Source of the DNA: Amycolatopsis sp. CA-230715
Lineage (GTDB): Bacteria; Actinomycetota; Actinomycetes; Mycobacteriales; Pseudonocardiaceae
Direction: 5' to 3'
NCBI RefSeq assembly: GCF_018736145.1
Contig: NZ_CP059997.1
Location: 8,493,501 to 8,557,500 of the forward strand
Length of the DNA stretch: 64,000 nucleotides
The position numbers and the translations under genes were made by a program. Each line of letters starts with the position of its first letter. Position 1 is the stretch's first letter. This document shows, piece by piece, positions 46,101 to 54,082 of the stretch. The notes beneath the pieces are model-generated. The model did no database searches and was not told where the DNA came from. It saw only the letters and a list, made by a program, of their open reading frames with translations.

Positions 46101-49100
46101 GCTCGACGGACGGAGCTTGGACGCCTTCGTGTTGTTCTCCTCGATCGCCGGTGTGTGGGGGAGCCGTGAGCAAGGGGCCTATGCCGCGGCGAACGCCTTC
46201 CTGGACGCACTGGCCCTCGACCGGCACCGTCGCCGCCTGCCGGCCACCGCGATCGCGTGGGGGCCATGGGACGGGGCCGGGATGGCCGAGCGAACGGACA
46301 CCGCGGCGCTGCGGCGGCGAGGTCTGCGCCTGATGGCGCCGGCCGCGGCGCTCGCCGAACTGCCGGCGGTGCTGCGGCGGGGGGAGCCGGCCGAGGTGGT
46401 CGCCGACGTGGACTGGCCGAACTTCGGCCCCACGTTCACGGTGGCAAGGCCGAGTCCCCTGCTCGCGTGTCTGCCCGAAGCGGCGCCGTCGGCCACCGGC
46501 CCTGCCGGGGAACCGGCCGATCCGGAGCTGCCCCGCCTGCTGGCTGGCAAGGACGAAGACGGTCGGCGCCGCGTACTGCTGAACGCGGTGCTGACCGAGG
46601 TCGCGTCGGTGCTCGACCACGCCGGCCCAGCGGCGGTGGAACCCGACCGGGTGTTCCAGGAACTGGGTTTCGATTCGGTGATGGCGGTGGACCTGCGCAA
46701 GCGCCTTGCGGCAGCCACCGGGCTCGCGCTGTCCAGCGGGGTGGTGTTCGACCACCCGACTCCGGAGGCGTTGGCGGAGCACCTGCTCACCGTTTCGCGG
46801 GGCACCGGGCACACCGCGACGAAGCGCGAGCGGGCGCCGGAGGACGAGCCGATCGCGATCATCGGGATGGCCTGCCGGTTTCCCGGCGGAGTGGAGTCGC
46901 CCGAACGGTTGTGGGACCTGGTCGCCGCCGGGCGCGACGCGATCGATGACTTCCCGTGCGACCGGAACTGGCCGGTGGAACCGGGATACCGGCGGGCAGG
47001 CGGGTTCCTCGACGGCGCGGCCGATTTCGACGCCGAGTTCTTCGGGATATCACCGCGCGAAGCGGTCGCGATGGACCCGCAGCAGCGGATCTTCCTCGAA
47101 GCTTCGTGGGAACTGTTCGAGCGGGCCGGAATCGATCCGCGTCGGATGCGCGGAAGCCGGACCGGCGTGTTCGCGGGCACCAACGGGCAGGATTACGGTT
47201 CTTTGACCGCGGGCACCGGCCAGGGCGAGGGCTACCGGGTGACGGGGGAGGCGGGCAGCGTGCTGTCCGGCCGCGTCGCCTACACCTTCGGGCTCGAAGG
47301 GCCCGCGCTGACCGTGGACACGGCCTGCTCCTCGTCGTTGGTGGCGCTGCATCTGGCGTGCCAGTCGCTGCGCCAGGACGAGTGCGAGCTGGCGATAGCG
47401 GGCGGGGTCACCGTGATGGCCACGTCGCGGCCGTTCGCCGAGTTCGCACGGCAGGGCGGGCTCGCGGCCGACGGCCGGTGCAAGGCGTTCTCCGCCGCCG
47501 CCGACGGCACCGGGTGGGCGGAGGGGGCCGGGCTGCTCCTGGTGGAACGCCTCTCGGACGCCCGGCGGAACCGGCATCGGGTGCTGGCGGTGATCCGGGG
47601 CAGTGCGGTGAATTCGGACGGCAGGTCCAACGGGCTCGCCGCGCCGAACGGGCCTTCCCAGGAACGGGTCATCACCGACGCGCTGACCGCCGCGGGTCTT
47701 TCCGCGGCGCAGGTGGACGCGGTGGAGGGGCACGGGACCGGGACCGCGCTCGGTGATCCGATCGAGATCAACGCGGTGCTGGCGACCTACGGCCGGGACC
47801 GGAACGCGGACCGACCGCTGTGGCTGGGCTCGGTGAAGTCGAACCTCGGGCACACCCAGGCGGCGGCGGGAGTGGCCGGGGTGATCAAAATGGTGCAAGC
47901 CATCCGGAACGGCATCCTGCCGGCCACCTTGCACGTCGACGAACCCACCCCGCACGCGGACTGGTCCACCGGTGCGGTCTCCGTGCTCACCTCGGCGCTG
48001 CCGTGGCCTGATACCGACGGACCGCGGCGGGCCGGTGTGTCGGCGTTCGGGATCAGCGGTACCAACGCCCACGCGATCATCGAGCAGGCGCCGGAGAACT
48101 TCGAGGAGTCCGTCGCTCCGGCGCTGCCGTGGGTTCTGTCCGGCGCCACCGAAGCGGCCTTACGCGCGCAGGCCGCCCGCTTGTCCGCTCATGTCGCCGC
48201 GTGCCCGGACGTGTCGACCGAGGAGATCGGTGCGGCGCTGGCGACTACTCGCGCCGCGCTGAGGCACCGGGCGGCCGTGGTCGCCGACGACCGCGACGGT
48301 TTCATCCGGGGGTTGGACGCGCTGGCGGGCGGCAGTCCGGCACCGGGTGTGGTCACCGGATCCGTTACCAGGGGCGCGGATCGGCCCGTGTTCGTCTTCC
48401 CCGGCCAGGGCGCGCACTGGCCGGGAATGGCGGCAGGGCTGCTGGCCGAATCCGAGATCTTCCGCGACCGGATGCGGGAATGTGCCGAAGCTCTGGCCGA
48501 GTTCGTGGACTGGTCGCTGATCGAGGCGGTGACGGACCAGGACACCCCGTTGCTCGCCAGGGTGGACGTGGTGCAGCCGGCGATGTTCGCGATGATGGTG
48601 TCGCTGGCGGAGCTCTGGCGTTCGTACGGACTCGAACCGGCCGCGGTGGTGGGGCACTCGCAGGGAGAGATCGCGGCGGCCTGCGTCGCGGGCGGCCTGT
48701 CGCTGCGCGATGCGACGGCGATCGTGGCCCTGCGGAGCAAGGAACTGCTCGCGGTCGCGGGGCAGGGCGGCATGGTGTCCGTGGCGGCGCCCGTCGAAGA
48801 CGTCACGGACCTAATGGCCGAGTGGCGGGGGAGCCTCTCGGTCGCCGCGGTCAACGGTCCTCGTTCGCTGGTGGTGGCGGGTGCGCCGGAGGCACTCGCC
48901 GAGTGGACCGCCCGATGCAAGGAAGTCGGCATCCGCACGAAGACAATCCCCGTCGACTACGCCTCGCACTCGTCCCAGATGGACGCGCTCGAGGAACGCG
49001 TGCGCGCGGCGTTGTCCGGTATCCGTGCCAGGAGCGGCCGGGTGCCGTTCTTCTCCACGGTGACCGGTGACTGGATGGACACCGCGGATCTGGACGCCGG

Positions 49101-52100
49101 TTACTGGTTCGGGAACCTGCGCGGCACGGTGCGGTTCGCGGAAGCGACCGCGGCGCTGGCCGAACAGGGCCACGGTACGTTCGTCGAGGTGAGCCCGAAC
49201 CCGGTGCTGACCGCCGCGATGCAGGAGACGGTGGAGCTGCGAGCTCTTCCCGCGACCGTGACCGGCACGCTGCGCCGCGGCGACGGCGTTCTCGGCAGGT
49301 TCTTCACCGCGCTCGGGCAGGCACACGCCCACGGCGCGGAGATCACCTGGCCCGCCGCTCGCGACGGCCATCGGGTGGGCTTGCCCACGTACGCCTTCCA
49401 ACGCGAGCGCTACTGGCCGGAGCCCGCGGCGCGGGCCGCCGCCGCGGAAACGGGTGGGCACCCGTTGGTGAGCGCGATCGTCGACCTGGCCGATGGCGGG
49501 GTGCTGTGCACCGCACGGATCGGGCCACGCACGCACCCGTGGCTGGCCGATCACCGGTGCCAGGGCACGCCGCTCGTGCCGGCCACCGCGTTCGTCGAAC
49601 TGGCGGTGCTGGCGGGGGAACGGGCCGGTAGCGCCGTTCTGACCGAACTGACCATCGAGGCACCGCTGCCGCTTCCGGAGCGAGGAGTGGCCGAAGTGCA
49701 GGTGCGACTGTCCGAACCGGACGGATCCGGGACGCGCCAACTGGTCTTGTGCGCCAGGGAGGAGTACGCGGCGAGGTGGGCTCAGCGCGCCACCGGTGTG
49801 CTGAGCCCCCTCGGCGCACCGGCCGAAGACGAACTCGCGGTGTGGCCACCCGACGGTGCGGTCGAGGCCGGAGTCGCGGAGCTGTACGACGGTCTCGAGA
49901 AAGCCGGATTCGACTACGGCCCGGGATTTCGCGGCCTGAGCAGAGTATGGCGACGGGGCGAGGTGGTGTTCGCCGAGGCGTCGTTGCCGGATCACCTGCG
50001 CGCCGAGGCCGACCGCTACCGCCTGCACCCGGCGCTGCTCGATGCCGCGCTGCACGCGGTTTCCGTCGTCGACGGCGAAGGCATGCCGTTCGTGCTGACC
50101 GGAGTCGCGCTGCACGCGACCGGTGCTGGCGCGGTGCGGGCGCGGATCACGCCGACCGGGCCGGACTCGGTTTCGGTGCTGGTGGCCGATACCACCGGGC
50201 GAGCGGTGGCGACCATCGACGGTCTCGTCCTGCGCCCGCCGCCCACCGTCGCGGCGGTGACCCGGTCCCGCGGTGCCGGCTCGATGCTCCAGCTCGACTG
50301 GACGCCGGTGGCGGCCCCGGCCGTGCCTTCCTCGATGGGCGCGCTCGCCGGACTGTCCGATGTGGACTTCGATGCGCTGCTCGTGGACGGGACGGCGCCG
50401 CAGTTCGTGACCGTCCCGGTCACCGGCGAACCGGGCCCGGTCGCACCGGCCGCGCGGCTGGTGCTGGACCGGGTGCTGGAGCTGGCCAAGGCGTGGCTGG
50501 CCGACGAGCGGTTCGCCGCGTCCCGTCTGGTGTTCGTGACCCGCGAAGCGGTCGCGGCAGGCGACCGCGGTGTGATCGACCTCGTGTGCGCGCCGGTGTG
50601 GGGTCTGATCCGCGCCGCCCAGTCGGAGAACCCGGGACGGTTCGTACTCGTCGACGCCGAAGACACCGAGGACACCGCGGCCGTGGCGGCGGCCGCCGCC
50701 ACGGGCGAACCGCAGTCGGCGCTGCGCGGCGGCACCGTGTTCGTCCCCGGTCTGCGGGCGCGCGCGGGCCGGGAGGCGCTGCGTGAGCCGGTGGCGACCC
50801 CGTGGTGGCGGTTGACCGCTCGGACCACCGGGACCGTGGAGGGCCTGGCGCTCACCGCGTGCCCCGAGCGCGGGGATCCGTTGGCGCACGGTCAGGTTCG
50901 CGTCGGTGTCCGTGCGGCCGGGGTCAACTTCCGGGACGTGCTCAAGACGCTCGGCGTGGTCGAGCACGCCGCCGAACTGGGTAGCGAAGTGGCGGGCGTG
51001 GTACTGGCGACGGGGCCCGGTGTCACCGAGCTGAGGCCGGGCGATCGGGTCATGGGCATGGTCGACGGCGGCTTCGGTCCTCTCGCGGTCACCGACCACC
51101 GGCTGCTGATGCGGATCCCCGAAGGCTGGTCGTACGGCGAGGCCGCCACCGTCCCCGTGGTGTTCCTGACCGCGTACCACGCCTTGGCGGAGCTGGGCGA
51201 GCTCCGCGCCGGTGAGTCGCTCCTCGTGCACGCGGCGGCGGGGGGCGTCGGTCTCGCGGCGGTGCAACTGGCGGGTCACCTCGGTGCCGAGGTGTACGCG
51301 ACCGCCAGCGCCGGGAAGTGGCGGGCGCTGAGGGACGCCGGGATCGCCGACCGGCGGATCGCCTCGTCGCGGACGCTGGAGTTCCGGGAAGACCTGCTGC
51401 GAGCCACCGGTGGCCGTGGTGTGGACGTGGTCCTGAACTGCCTGGCCGGGCCGTTCGTGGACGCCTCGCTGGACCTGCTGCCGAGGGGAGGTCGTTTCCT
51501 GGAGTTGGGCAAGACCGACATCAGGGATGCCACCGAGGTCGTCGCGACGCATCCCGGAGTCAGCTACGCGCCGTTCGACGTGCTCGAACTGGGAACCCAG
51601 CGGATCGGGCGGATCTTCGCGGAGCTGGCCGCGCTGTTCACCGGCGGTGTCCTGCATCCGTTGCCCTCCACCACGTGGGACGTGCGGCGCGCGCAGGATG
51701 CCTTCCGCGCGCTAAGCGAGGCACGGCTCGTGGGCAAGGCGGTGCTGAGGATGCCGCCGGTGGCCGATCAGGACGCGGAGGTACTGGTCACAGGTGCGAG
51801 CGGGGTGCTCGCCGGGCTGGTGGCCAGGCGGCTGGTCGTCGAGCACGGCGTGCGGAACCTGCTGCTGGTGAGCAGGCGCGGGCCCGGGGCCCGGTCCGCG
51901 GTGCGGCTCCAGGCGGAGCTGCTGGAACTCGGAGCGCGGGCGACCCTCGTCGCATGCGATGTCACAGATCGCGCCGCGCTGGCCCGGCTCCTCGACGGGA
52001 GGCGGCTGGGCGGGGTCGTACACGCGGCCGGAGCGCTGAACGACGTCGTGCTGCGGGAAATGGATCCTGGACGGCTCGCGGCCGTCCTGCCGCCGAAGAT

Positions 52101-53055
52101 CGACGCCGCCTGGCACTTGCACGAACTGACCGAGCACCTGCCCCTGTCCTTCTTCGTGCTGTTCTCCTCGGCGTCGGCCGTCCTCGGCACCGCGGGACAG
52201 GGCAACTACGCGGCGGGCAACGTCTTCCTGGACGCGCTCGCCCACTACCGCCATGCCGCCGGCCTGCCCGCCACCGCCCTCGCTTGGGGATTGTGGGAGG
52301 AGCGGAGCGCGATGACCGCACACCTCGACGACCGGGACCTCGGGCGGCTTGCCCGCGTCGGCATCCGTCCACTTCGGACAGAGGATGGGCTCGACCTGTT
52401 CGACGAGGCCCTGTTCGACCACCGGCCCGCGCTCGTACCGATCGCACTGGACTCGGCGGCGCCGCGCGGGGAAGAGCTCCCCCCGGTGCTGCGAGGGGTG
52501 TTCTCCGTACCTCGCCGGGCCGTCACCGACCTGGTTGCCGCCGAGCCGGTTTCGCTGGCCGAGAGACTGGCCGCACTGGCCGCGGAGGACCAGCTCGACA
52601 CCTTGGTGGAGCTGATCGGCGGTCATCTGGGCGCGGTGCTCGGCCATCGTCACACCGGTGTCGAACCGGATCGTGCCTTTCGGGACCTCGGCTTCGATTC
52701 GTTGACAGCGGTGGAACTGCGCAACCGGCTCCAGACCGTGGCCGGCCGGCCCCTGCCCGCCACCGTCGTCTTCGACCACCCGACGCCGATCGCGCTGGCC
52801 CGGTACCTGCGTACCGAACTGGTCGCCGACGCGGAGAACGCCGACCGGCTCGTGCGACGCGGGCTGGACCAGATCGAGGCGCTGCTCCCCGAGATCGAAG
52901 CCGAGGCCGAACTGGCGGCCCGGTTGCGGAAAATGCTGTGGACGGTTACCGGCTCCGACGAGGTGACCGTGGCGCCGGTGGCGGACCGGCTCCGCGTGGC
53001 CGGCGCGGACGAACTGCTGGAGTTCATCGACAGCGAGTTCGGCGACCTCGCCTGA
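40171..53055 (+). CDS. Type I modular polyketide synthase: loading module plus extension modules 1 and 2
   Basis: ATG 40171 is preceded by GGAAAG; about 4,294 residues. Approximate order: KS-like remnant 40210-40690, loading AT 40840-42100, ACP 42190-42440; module 1 KS 42510-43765 (Cys codon 42997-42999), AT 44050-45000, KR 45110-46300, ACP 46540-46800; module 2 KS 46845-48090, AT 48380-49230, DH 49450-50260, ER 50830-51760, KR 51770-52310, ACP 52590-52830, C-terminal docking segment to the end. The loading AT has GHSLGE but Trp (41452-41454) where extender ATs carry the carboxylate-binding Arg, so it should take a monocarboxylic acyl-CoA. AT1 has HAFH (malonyl); AT2 has YASH (methylmalonyl). 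KR1 lacks LDD and has Trp eight residues before its Tyr, an A1-type reductase. DH2 has an intact HxxxGxxxxP, and KR2 has LND in the B-type position. The chain passes to the PKS at 56162. Confidence 0.95.
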   Translation: MADMAPEVAPVPGGSIGGIAVVGAARRFPPAARSAPVEDFDAGFFGLPAQAAATMAPQRRWELELSWEALENAGIRPDSLRGKKVGFFTTAWEREETSFGMSTIDHDAAPGLAERCTAREFAETLGLDGVDVFVSSRHRSVSGALREARTRILEGSTDVAVVGGVDLPDGGGFLVLEAGSGGDRTRIPLTADLLTATGIRELLDAVVSADRPAPAAALPAAGSPLPWLLSGRSPAALRAQAGSLRDFLLATGDFNPVDVGFSLATNRTDFEHRAVVVATDAAGFLRGLDAVAAGSPASGVVLGEVGEPGRTAFVFPGQGTQWPGMAAELLDSDEVFRARIEECERALDQFVDWSLRAVLRGEAGVPELDRVDVVQPALFAVMVALAETWRFYGVEPDAVLGHSLGEAAAACVSGALSLVDGARAIALWSKALLVKLAGRGDMASVYSTVDRLAPRLAAWRGRIVVAAVNGPGALVVSGDSEAIEGLLGELGAEGVHARRIPVGLAAHSAQMDLIREDMASDLAPIEPKHAAVPYFSPLVGCEVDGTELTADYWIQTLRHTVQFERATRALINRGFGTFIEISPNAVVTAAIEGTLGEAGVRGAVLDTLGRDDGGRARFLLALARAHVGGVDVRWEAFFPGARPVVLPTYAFQRGPRAVHAAPDRAGEAVVDEELRTQLAGLPERQQIGVLAELIIARGAALLGVAAEDIAPDHSFLDLGLDSQALLSFRNELMDATGLRLPVTVVFDHPTPAALAGYLRRIVAGDPDETRVPVTGARPAAEPIAIVGMSCRAPGGVRTPHELWQSLVDGVDAIGALPVDRGWDMSGWDGPVHGGFLHDAGSFDAGLFGISPREALSMDPQQRLVLEASWEALENAGIAPDSLHGSRTAVFVGAITQDYGPRMHAAPEHLRGHLVTGGMTSVVSGRVAYAFGLAGSAVTLDTACSSSIVTLHLAAQALRRGECSLALAGGVTVLAAPGLFHEFSRQGGLAPDGRCKAFAAAADGTGWAEGIGILALERLSDAERNGHRVLAVIRGSAVNSDGASNGLAAPNGLAQQRLIADALADAGLDASEVDAVEAHGTGTRLGDPVEAQALLAAYGRGRAPDRPLWLGSLKSNIGHTLAAAGVLGVVKMVQAVRHGVLPKTLHVAEPSPHVDWSAGSVELLTEQRDWPRTGAPRRAGISAFGISGTNAHLILEQAPDTTAPVPREDPGAARPLVLSGASPAAVRAQARRLVEFLDANPTAALDETGLALATTRAGLRHRAAVVGGSREEVRSRLGALASGRSPVRAVLPRPTLAFLLPGQGSQRAGMGGELAASFPVFAEALGQVCALFDGHLPDPLSEIMTGGDARTLGRTANTQAALFAFEVAAFRLVGSWGVRPDVVLGHSVGELAAAHLAGVLSLADAVKLVAARGLLMQELPAGGGMLAVDAAEDEVSTSDEVALAAVNGPRSVVLSGDAGALRAVAEHWSRRGRRTRMLRVSHAFHSPRMEPMLARFDQVAREVTFRPPFVPIVSTVTGAAVAPDELCSPGYWVDQVRRAVRFHDGMRTLSERGVNLFLDLGPDGALAAMGEDCLADRASGSVRVVPGCRKDVPEDQALVGAVAELHSHGAPVDWRALFGAVPRLGADLPGYAFQRERYWLDPVARADDTASTWRYEVVWQPCAAQSGAALSGCWLVVIPSGPHDGSVVGACVRGMEHSGAEVRELVVDPADDRDTLAERLRGLEPAGVLSFLGLDRAPGPCSSGLGLSLDLMRALETAAVDAPLWCVTQCAVSAPGHPDPVRPAQAPLWGLGRVAALEYPERWGGLIDLGETVDDGAVAGLVTTLSDVDGEDQVAVRGHQRLGRRLTRIRSSATGAGWVPRGTVLVTGGTGGLGAAVARWAARSGAKHLVLTSRRGLAAPGAAELRDELRALGAEVSVESCDVADREALAELLAGLSVTAVVHAAGVDRFGPLSDLTREELADTLAAKVTGAANLDELLDGRSLDAFVLFSSIAGVWGSREQGAYAAANAFLDALALDRHRRRLPATAIAWGPWDGAGMAERTDTAALRRRGLRLMAPAAALAELPAVLRRGEPAEVVADVDWPNFGPTFTVARPSPLLACLPEAAPSATGPAGEPADPELPRLLAGKDEDGRRRVLLNAVLTEVASVLDHAGPAAVEPDRVFQELGFDSVMAVDLRKRLAAATGLALSSGVVFDHPTPEALAEHLLTVSRGTGHTATKRERAPEDEPIAIIGMACRFPGGVESPERLWDLVAAGRDAIDDFPCDRNWPVEPGYRRAGGFLDGAADFDAEFFGISPREAVAMDPQQRIFLEASWELFERAGIDPRRMRGSRTGVFAGTNGQDYGSLTAGTGQGEGYRVTGEAGSVLSGRVAYTFGLEGPALTVDTACSSSLVALHLACQSLRQDECELAIAGGVTVMATSRPFAEFARQGGLAADGRCKAFSAAADGTGWAEGAGLLLVERLSDARRNRHRVLAVIRGSAVNSDGRSNGLAAPNGPSQERVITDALTAAGLSAAQVDAVEGHGTGTALGDPIEINAVLATYGRDRNADRPLWLGSVKSNLGHTQAAAGVAGVIKMVQAIRNGILPATLHVDEPTPHADWSTGAVSVLTSALPWPDTDGPRRAGVSAFGISGTNAHAIIEQAPENFEESVAPALPWVLSGATEAALRAQAARLSAHVAACPDVSTEEIGAALATTRAALRHRAAVVADDRDGFIRGLDALAGGSPAPGVVTGSVTRGADRPVFVFPGQGAHWPGMAAGLLAESEIFRDRMRECAEALAEFVDWSLIEAVTDQDTPLLARVDVVQPAMFAMMVSLAELWRSYGLEPAAVVGHSQGEIAAACVAGGLSLRDATAIVALRSKELLAVAGQGGMVSVAAPVEDVTDLMAEWRGSLSVAAVNGPRSLVVAGAPEALAEWTARCKEVGIRTKTIPVDYASHSSQMDALEERVRAALSGIRARSGRVPFFSTVTGDWMDTADLDAGYWFGNLRGTVRFAEATAALAEQGHGTFVEVSPNPVLTAAMQETVELRALPATVTGTLRRGDGVLGRFFTALGQAHAHGAEITWPAARDGHRVGLPTYAFQRERYWPEPAARAAAAETGGHPLVSAIVDLADGGVLCTARIGPRTHPWLADHRCQGTPLVPATAFVELAVLAGERAGSAVLTELTIEAPLPLPERGVAEVQVRLSEPDGSGTRQLVLCAREEYAARWAQRATGVLSPLGAPAEDELAVWPPDGAVEAGVAELYDGLEKAGFDYGPGFRGLSRVWRRGEVVFAEASLPDHLRAEADRYRLHPALLDAALHAVSVVDGEGMPFVLTGVALHATGAGAVRARITPTGPDSVSVLVADTTGRAVATIDGLVLRPPPTVAAVTRSRGAGSMLQLDWTPVAAPAVPSSMGALAGLSDVDFDALLVDGTAPQFVTVPVTGEPGPVAPAARLVLDRVLELAKAWLADERFAASRLVFVTREAVAAGDRGVIDLVCAPVWGLIRAAQSENPGRFVLVDAEDTEDTAAVAAAAATGEPQSALRGGTVFVPGLRARAGREALREPVATPWWRLTARTTGTVEGLALTACPERGDPLAHGQVRVGVRAAGVNFRDVLKTLGVVEHAAELGSEVAGVVLATGPGVTELRPGDRVMGMVDGGFGPLAVTDHRLLMRIPEGWSYGEAATVPVVFLTAYHALAELGELRAGESLLVHAAAGGVGLAAVQLAGHLGAEVYATASAGKWRALRDAGIADRRIASSRTLEFREDLLRATGGRGVDVVLNCLAGPFVDASLDLLPRGGRFLELGKTDIRDATEVVATHPGVSYAPFDVLELGTQRIGRIFAELAALFTGGVLHPLPSTTWDVRRAQDAFRALSEARLVGKAVLRMPPVADQDAEVLVTGASGVLAGLVARRLVVEHGVRNLLLVSRRGPGARSAVRLQAELLELGARATLVACDVTDRAALARLLDGRRLGGVVHAAGALNDVVLREMDPGRLAAVLPPKIDAAWHLHELTEHLPLSFFVLFSSASAVLGTAGQGNYAAGNVFLDALAHYRHAAGLPATALAWGLWEERSAMTAHLDDRDLGRLARVGIRPLRTEDGLDLFDEALFDHRPALVPIALDSAAPRGEELPPVLRGVFSVPRRAVTDLVAAEPVSLAERLAALAAEDQLDTLVELIGGHLGAVLGHRHTGVEPDRAFRDLGFDSLTAVELRNRLQTVAGRPLPATVVFDHPTPIALARYLRTELVADAENADRLVRRGLDQIEALLPEIEAEAELAARLRKMLWTVTGSDEVTVAPVADRLRVAGADELLEFIDSEFGDLA

Positions 53056-53611
53056 GCCCCGACGCGCTCGGCGAGCTCAACGGCCGGGCGCGTCCAGGGG
53101 AATGCCCGAAGCGAAATGGGAGAAGGAGAACCGCGAACAATGCCGCTCGCCGTGTTCCAGCGGAATCACCGGGCAGCTCGTGCGCGGCGAACAGTTCTTC
53201 GGTTGCCGCCACGTGCTCGGCTGGAACCTCCACGTGGGTGACCGCGGCGAACGCGACCGGCGGCGCACTGCGGCGTTCGTGCCGGGCGAACATCCGGCTC
53301 AGCGGCATCTGCTCGAACGCGCCGAGCTTGATACCGAACAGCGCCGGGTGGTTGTCCGAGCCTTCGGTGAAGACCCGTCCGCTTTCGCCGGGGCGCAGCG
53401 AGCGGTTGAACTTGCGGCTCCACGCGATCATGAATCCGCTTTCGCCGTGGCGGTAGGAAAGCGGTTCGCCGCGGTAACGGCGCAGGTCGGCGTCAACGCG
53501 GGCGTACATCCGTGCCGACGCGGTGCACACCGCCTCGGTTTTTCCCAGCCGCGGGTCGAACGGGTCTCGATAAGGCCGGATCGCGCCGGTTTCGGCGATC
53601 GTGGCCAGCAC
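53024..53611 (-). pseudogene. Unrecognised minus-strand gene, probably 3'-damaged
   Basis: From the GTG at 53611 to about 53165 the frame has strong GC bias at third positions and a plausible protein composition (for example residues around RYRGEPLSYRHGESGF and HPALFGIKLG). I do not recognise the family. After about residue 147 the frame turns arginine-rich with poor codon bias and runs 32 bp into the end of the convergent PKS gene. The coding-like frame also continues upstream of the GTG to the stop of the VOC gene without another good start, and there is no clear ribosome-binding site. I read it as a remnant whose 3' end was lost, possibly when the PKS arrived, but a short intact gene remains possible. 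Confidence 0.4.
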
Positions 53612-53656
53612 GTCCCCATGATCCCGGCCGAGGTCGTCGTGATCATGGCCGTCCGG

Positions 53657-54037
53657 TCACTCCTTCGGTTCGACCGTGCCGACCGCGAACAGGTTGCCGG
53701 ACGGGTCCCGGAACCGCGCGCCGCGCATCACGTACGAATCATCCTCGAAGACCTGATCGGAGTCGAGGATCTCGCCGCCCGCCGCTTTGACCCGGCGGCA
53801 GATCTCTTCCGCGTCGCTCACCCCGATGCCGAAGGTGCCCCAGTTCGGGGTGGCGCCCGCGTTGTCCAGCAGCCTGCCGATCGGCTTCGCCTCGCCGGGC
53901 ATCCTGATGAACCCGTAATTCGTCCCCGGCGTCCGGTCGAACCGCCAGCCGAATATCCGCGAATAGAACCGCTCGATCGTCGCGGGGTCGTCGCTGGAAA
54001 TCTCGATGAAGGCCATGGTGTTTTCGACGTCGGACAA
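53657..54037 (-). CDS. VOC-superfamily (glyoxalase/bleomycin resistance-like) protein
   Basis: A 126-residue single VOC domain: MAFIEISSDDP and FYSRIFGWRF at the start, FGIGVSD in the middle, and the closing RFRDPSGNLFAVG motif. Members are metal-dependent isomerases, dioxygenases or drug-binding resistance proteins; nothing here separates these. The start is taken as TTG at 54037 because GGGGAG lies eight bases upstream; an ATG seven codons later (54016) is the alternative. It lies 45 bp after the hydroxyacyl-CoA dehydrogenase gene in the same direction, so both probably share a transcript read away from the second PKS gene. Confidence 0.8.
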   Translation of the reverse strand: MSDVENTMAFIEISSDDPATIERFYSRIFGWRFDRTPGTNYGFIRMPGEAKPIGRLLDNAGATPNWGTFGIGVSDAEEICRRVKAAGGEILDSDQVFEDDSYVMRGARFRDPSGNLFAVGTVEPKE

Positions 54038-54082
54038 GTGGAACGCTCCCCTGTTCGGTACCGCTGAGACGGCACGGGACGG

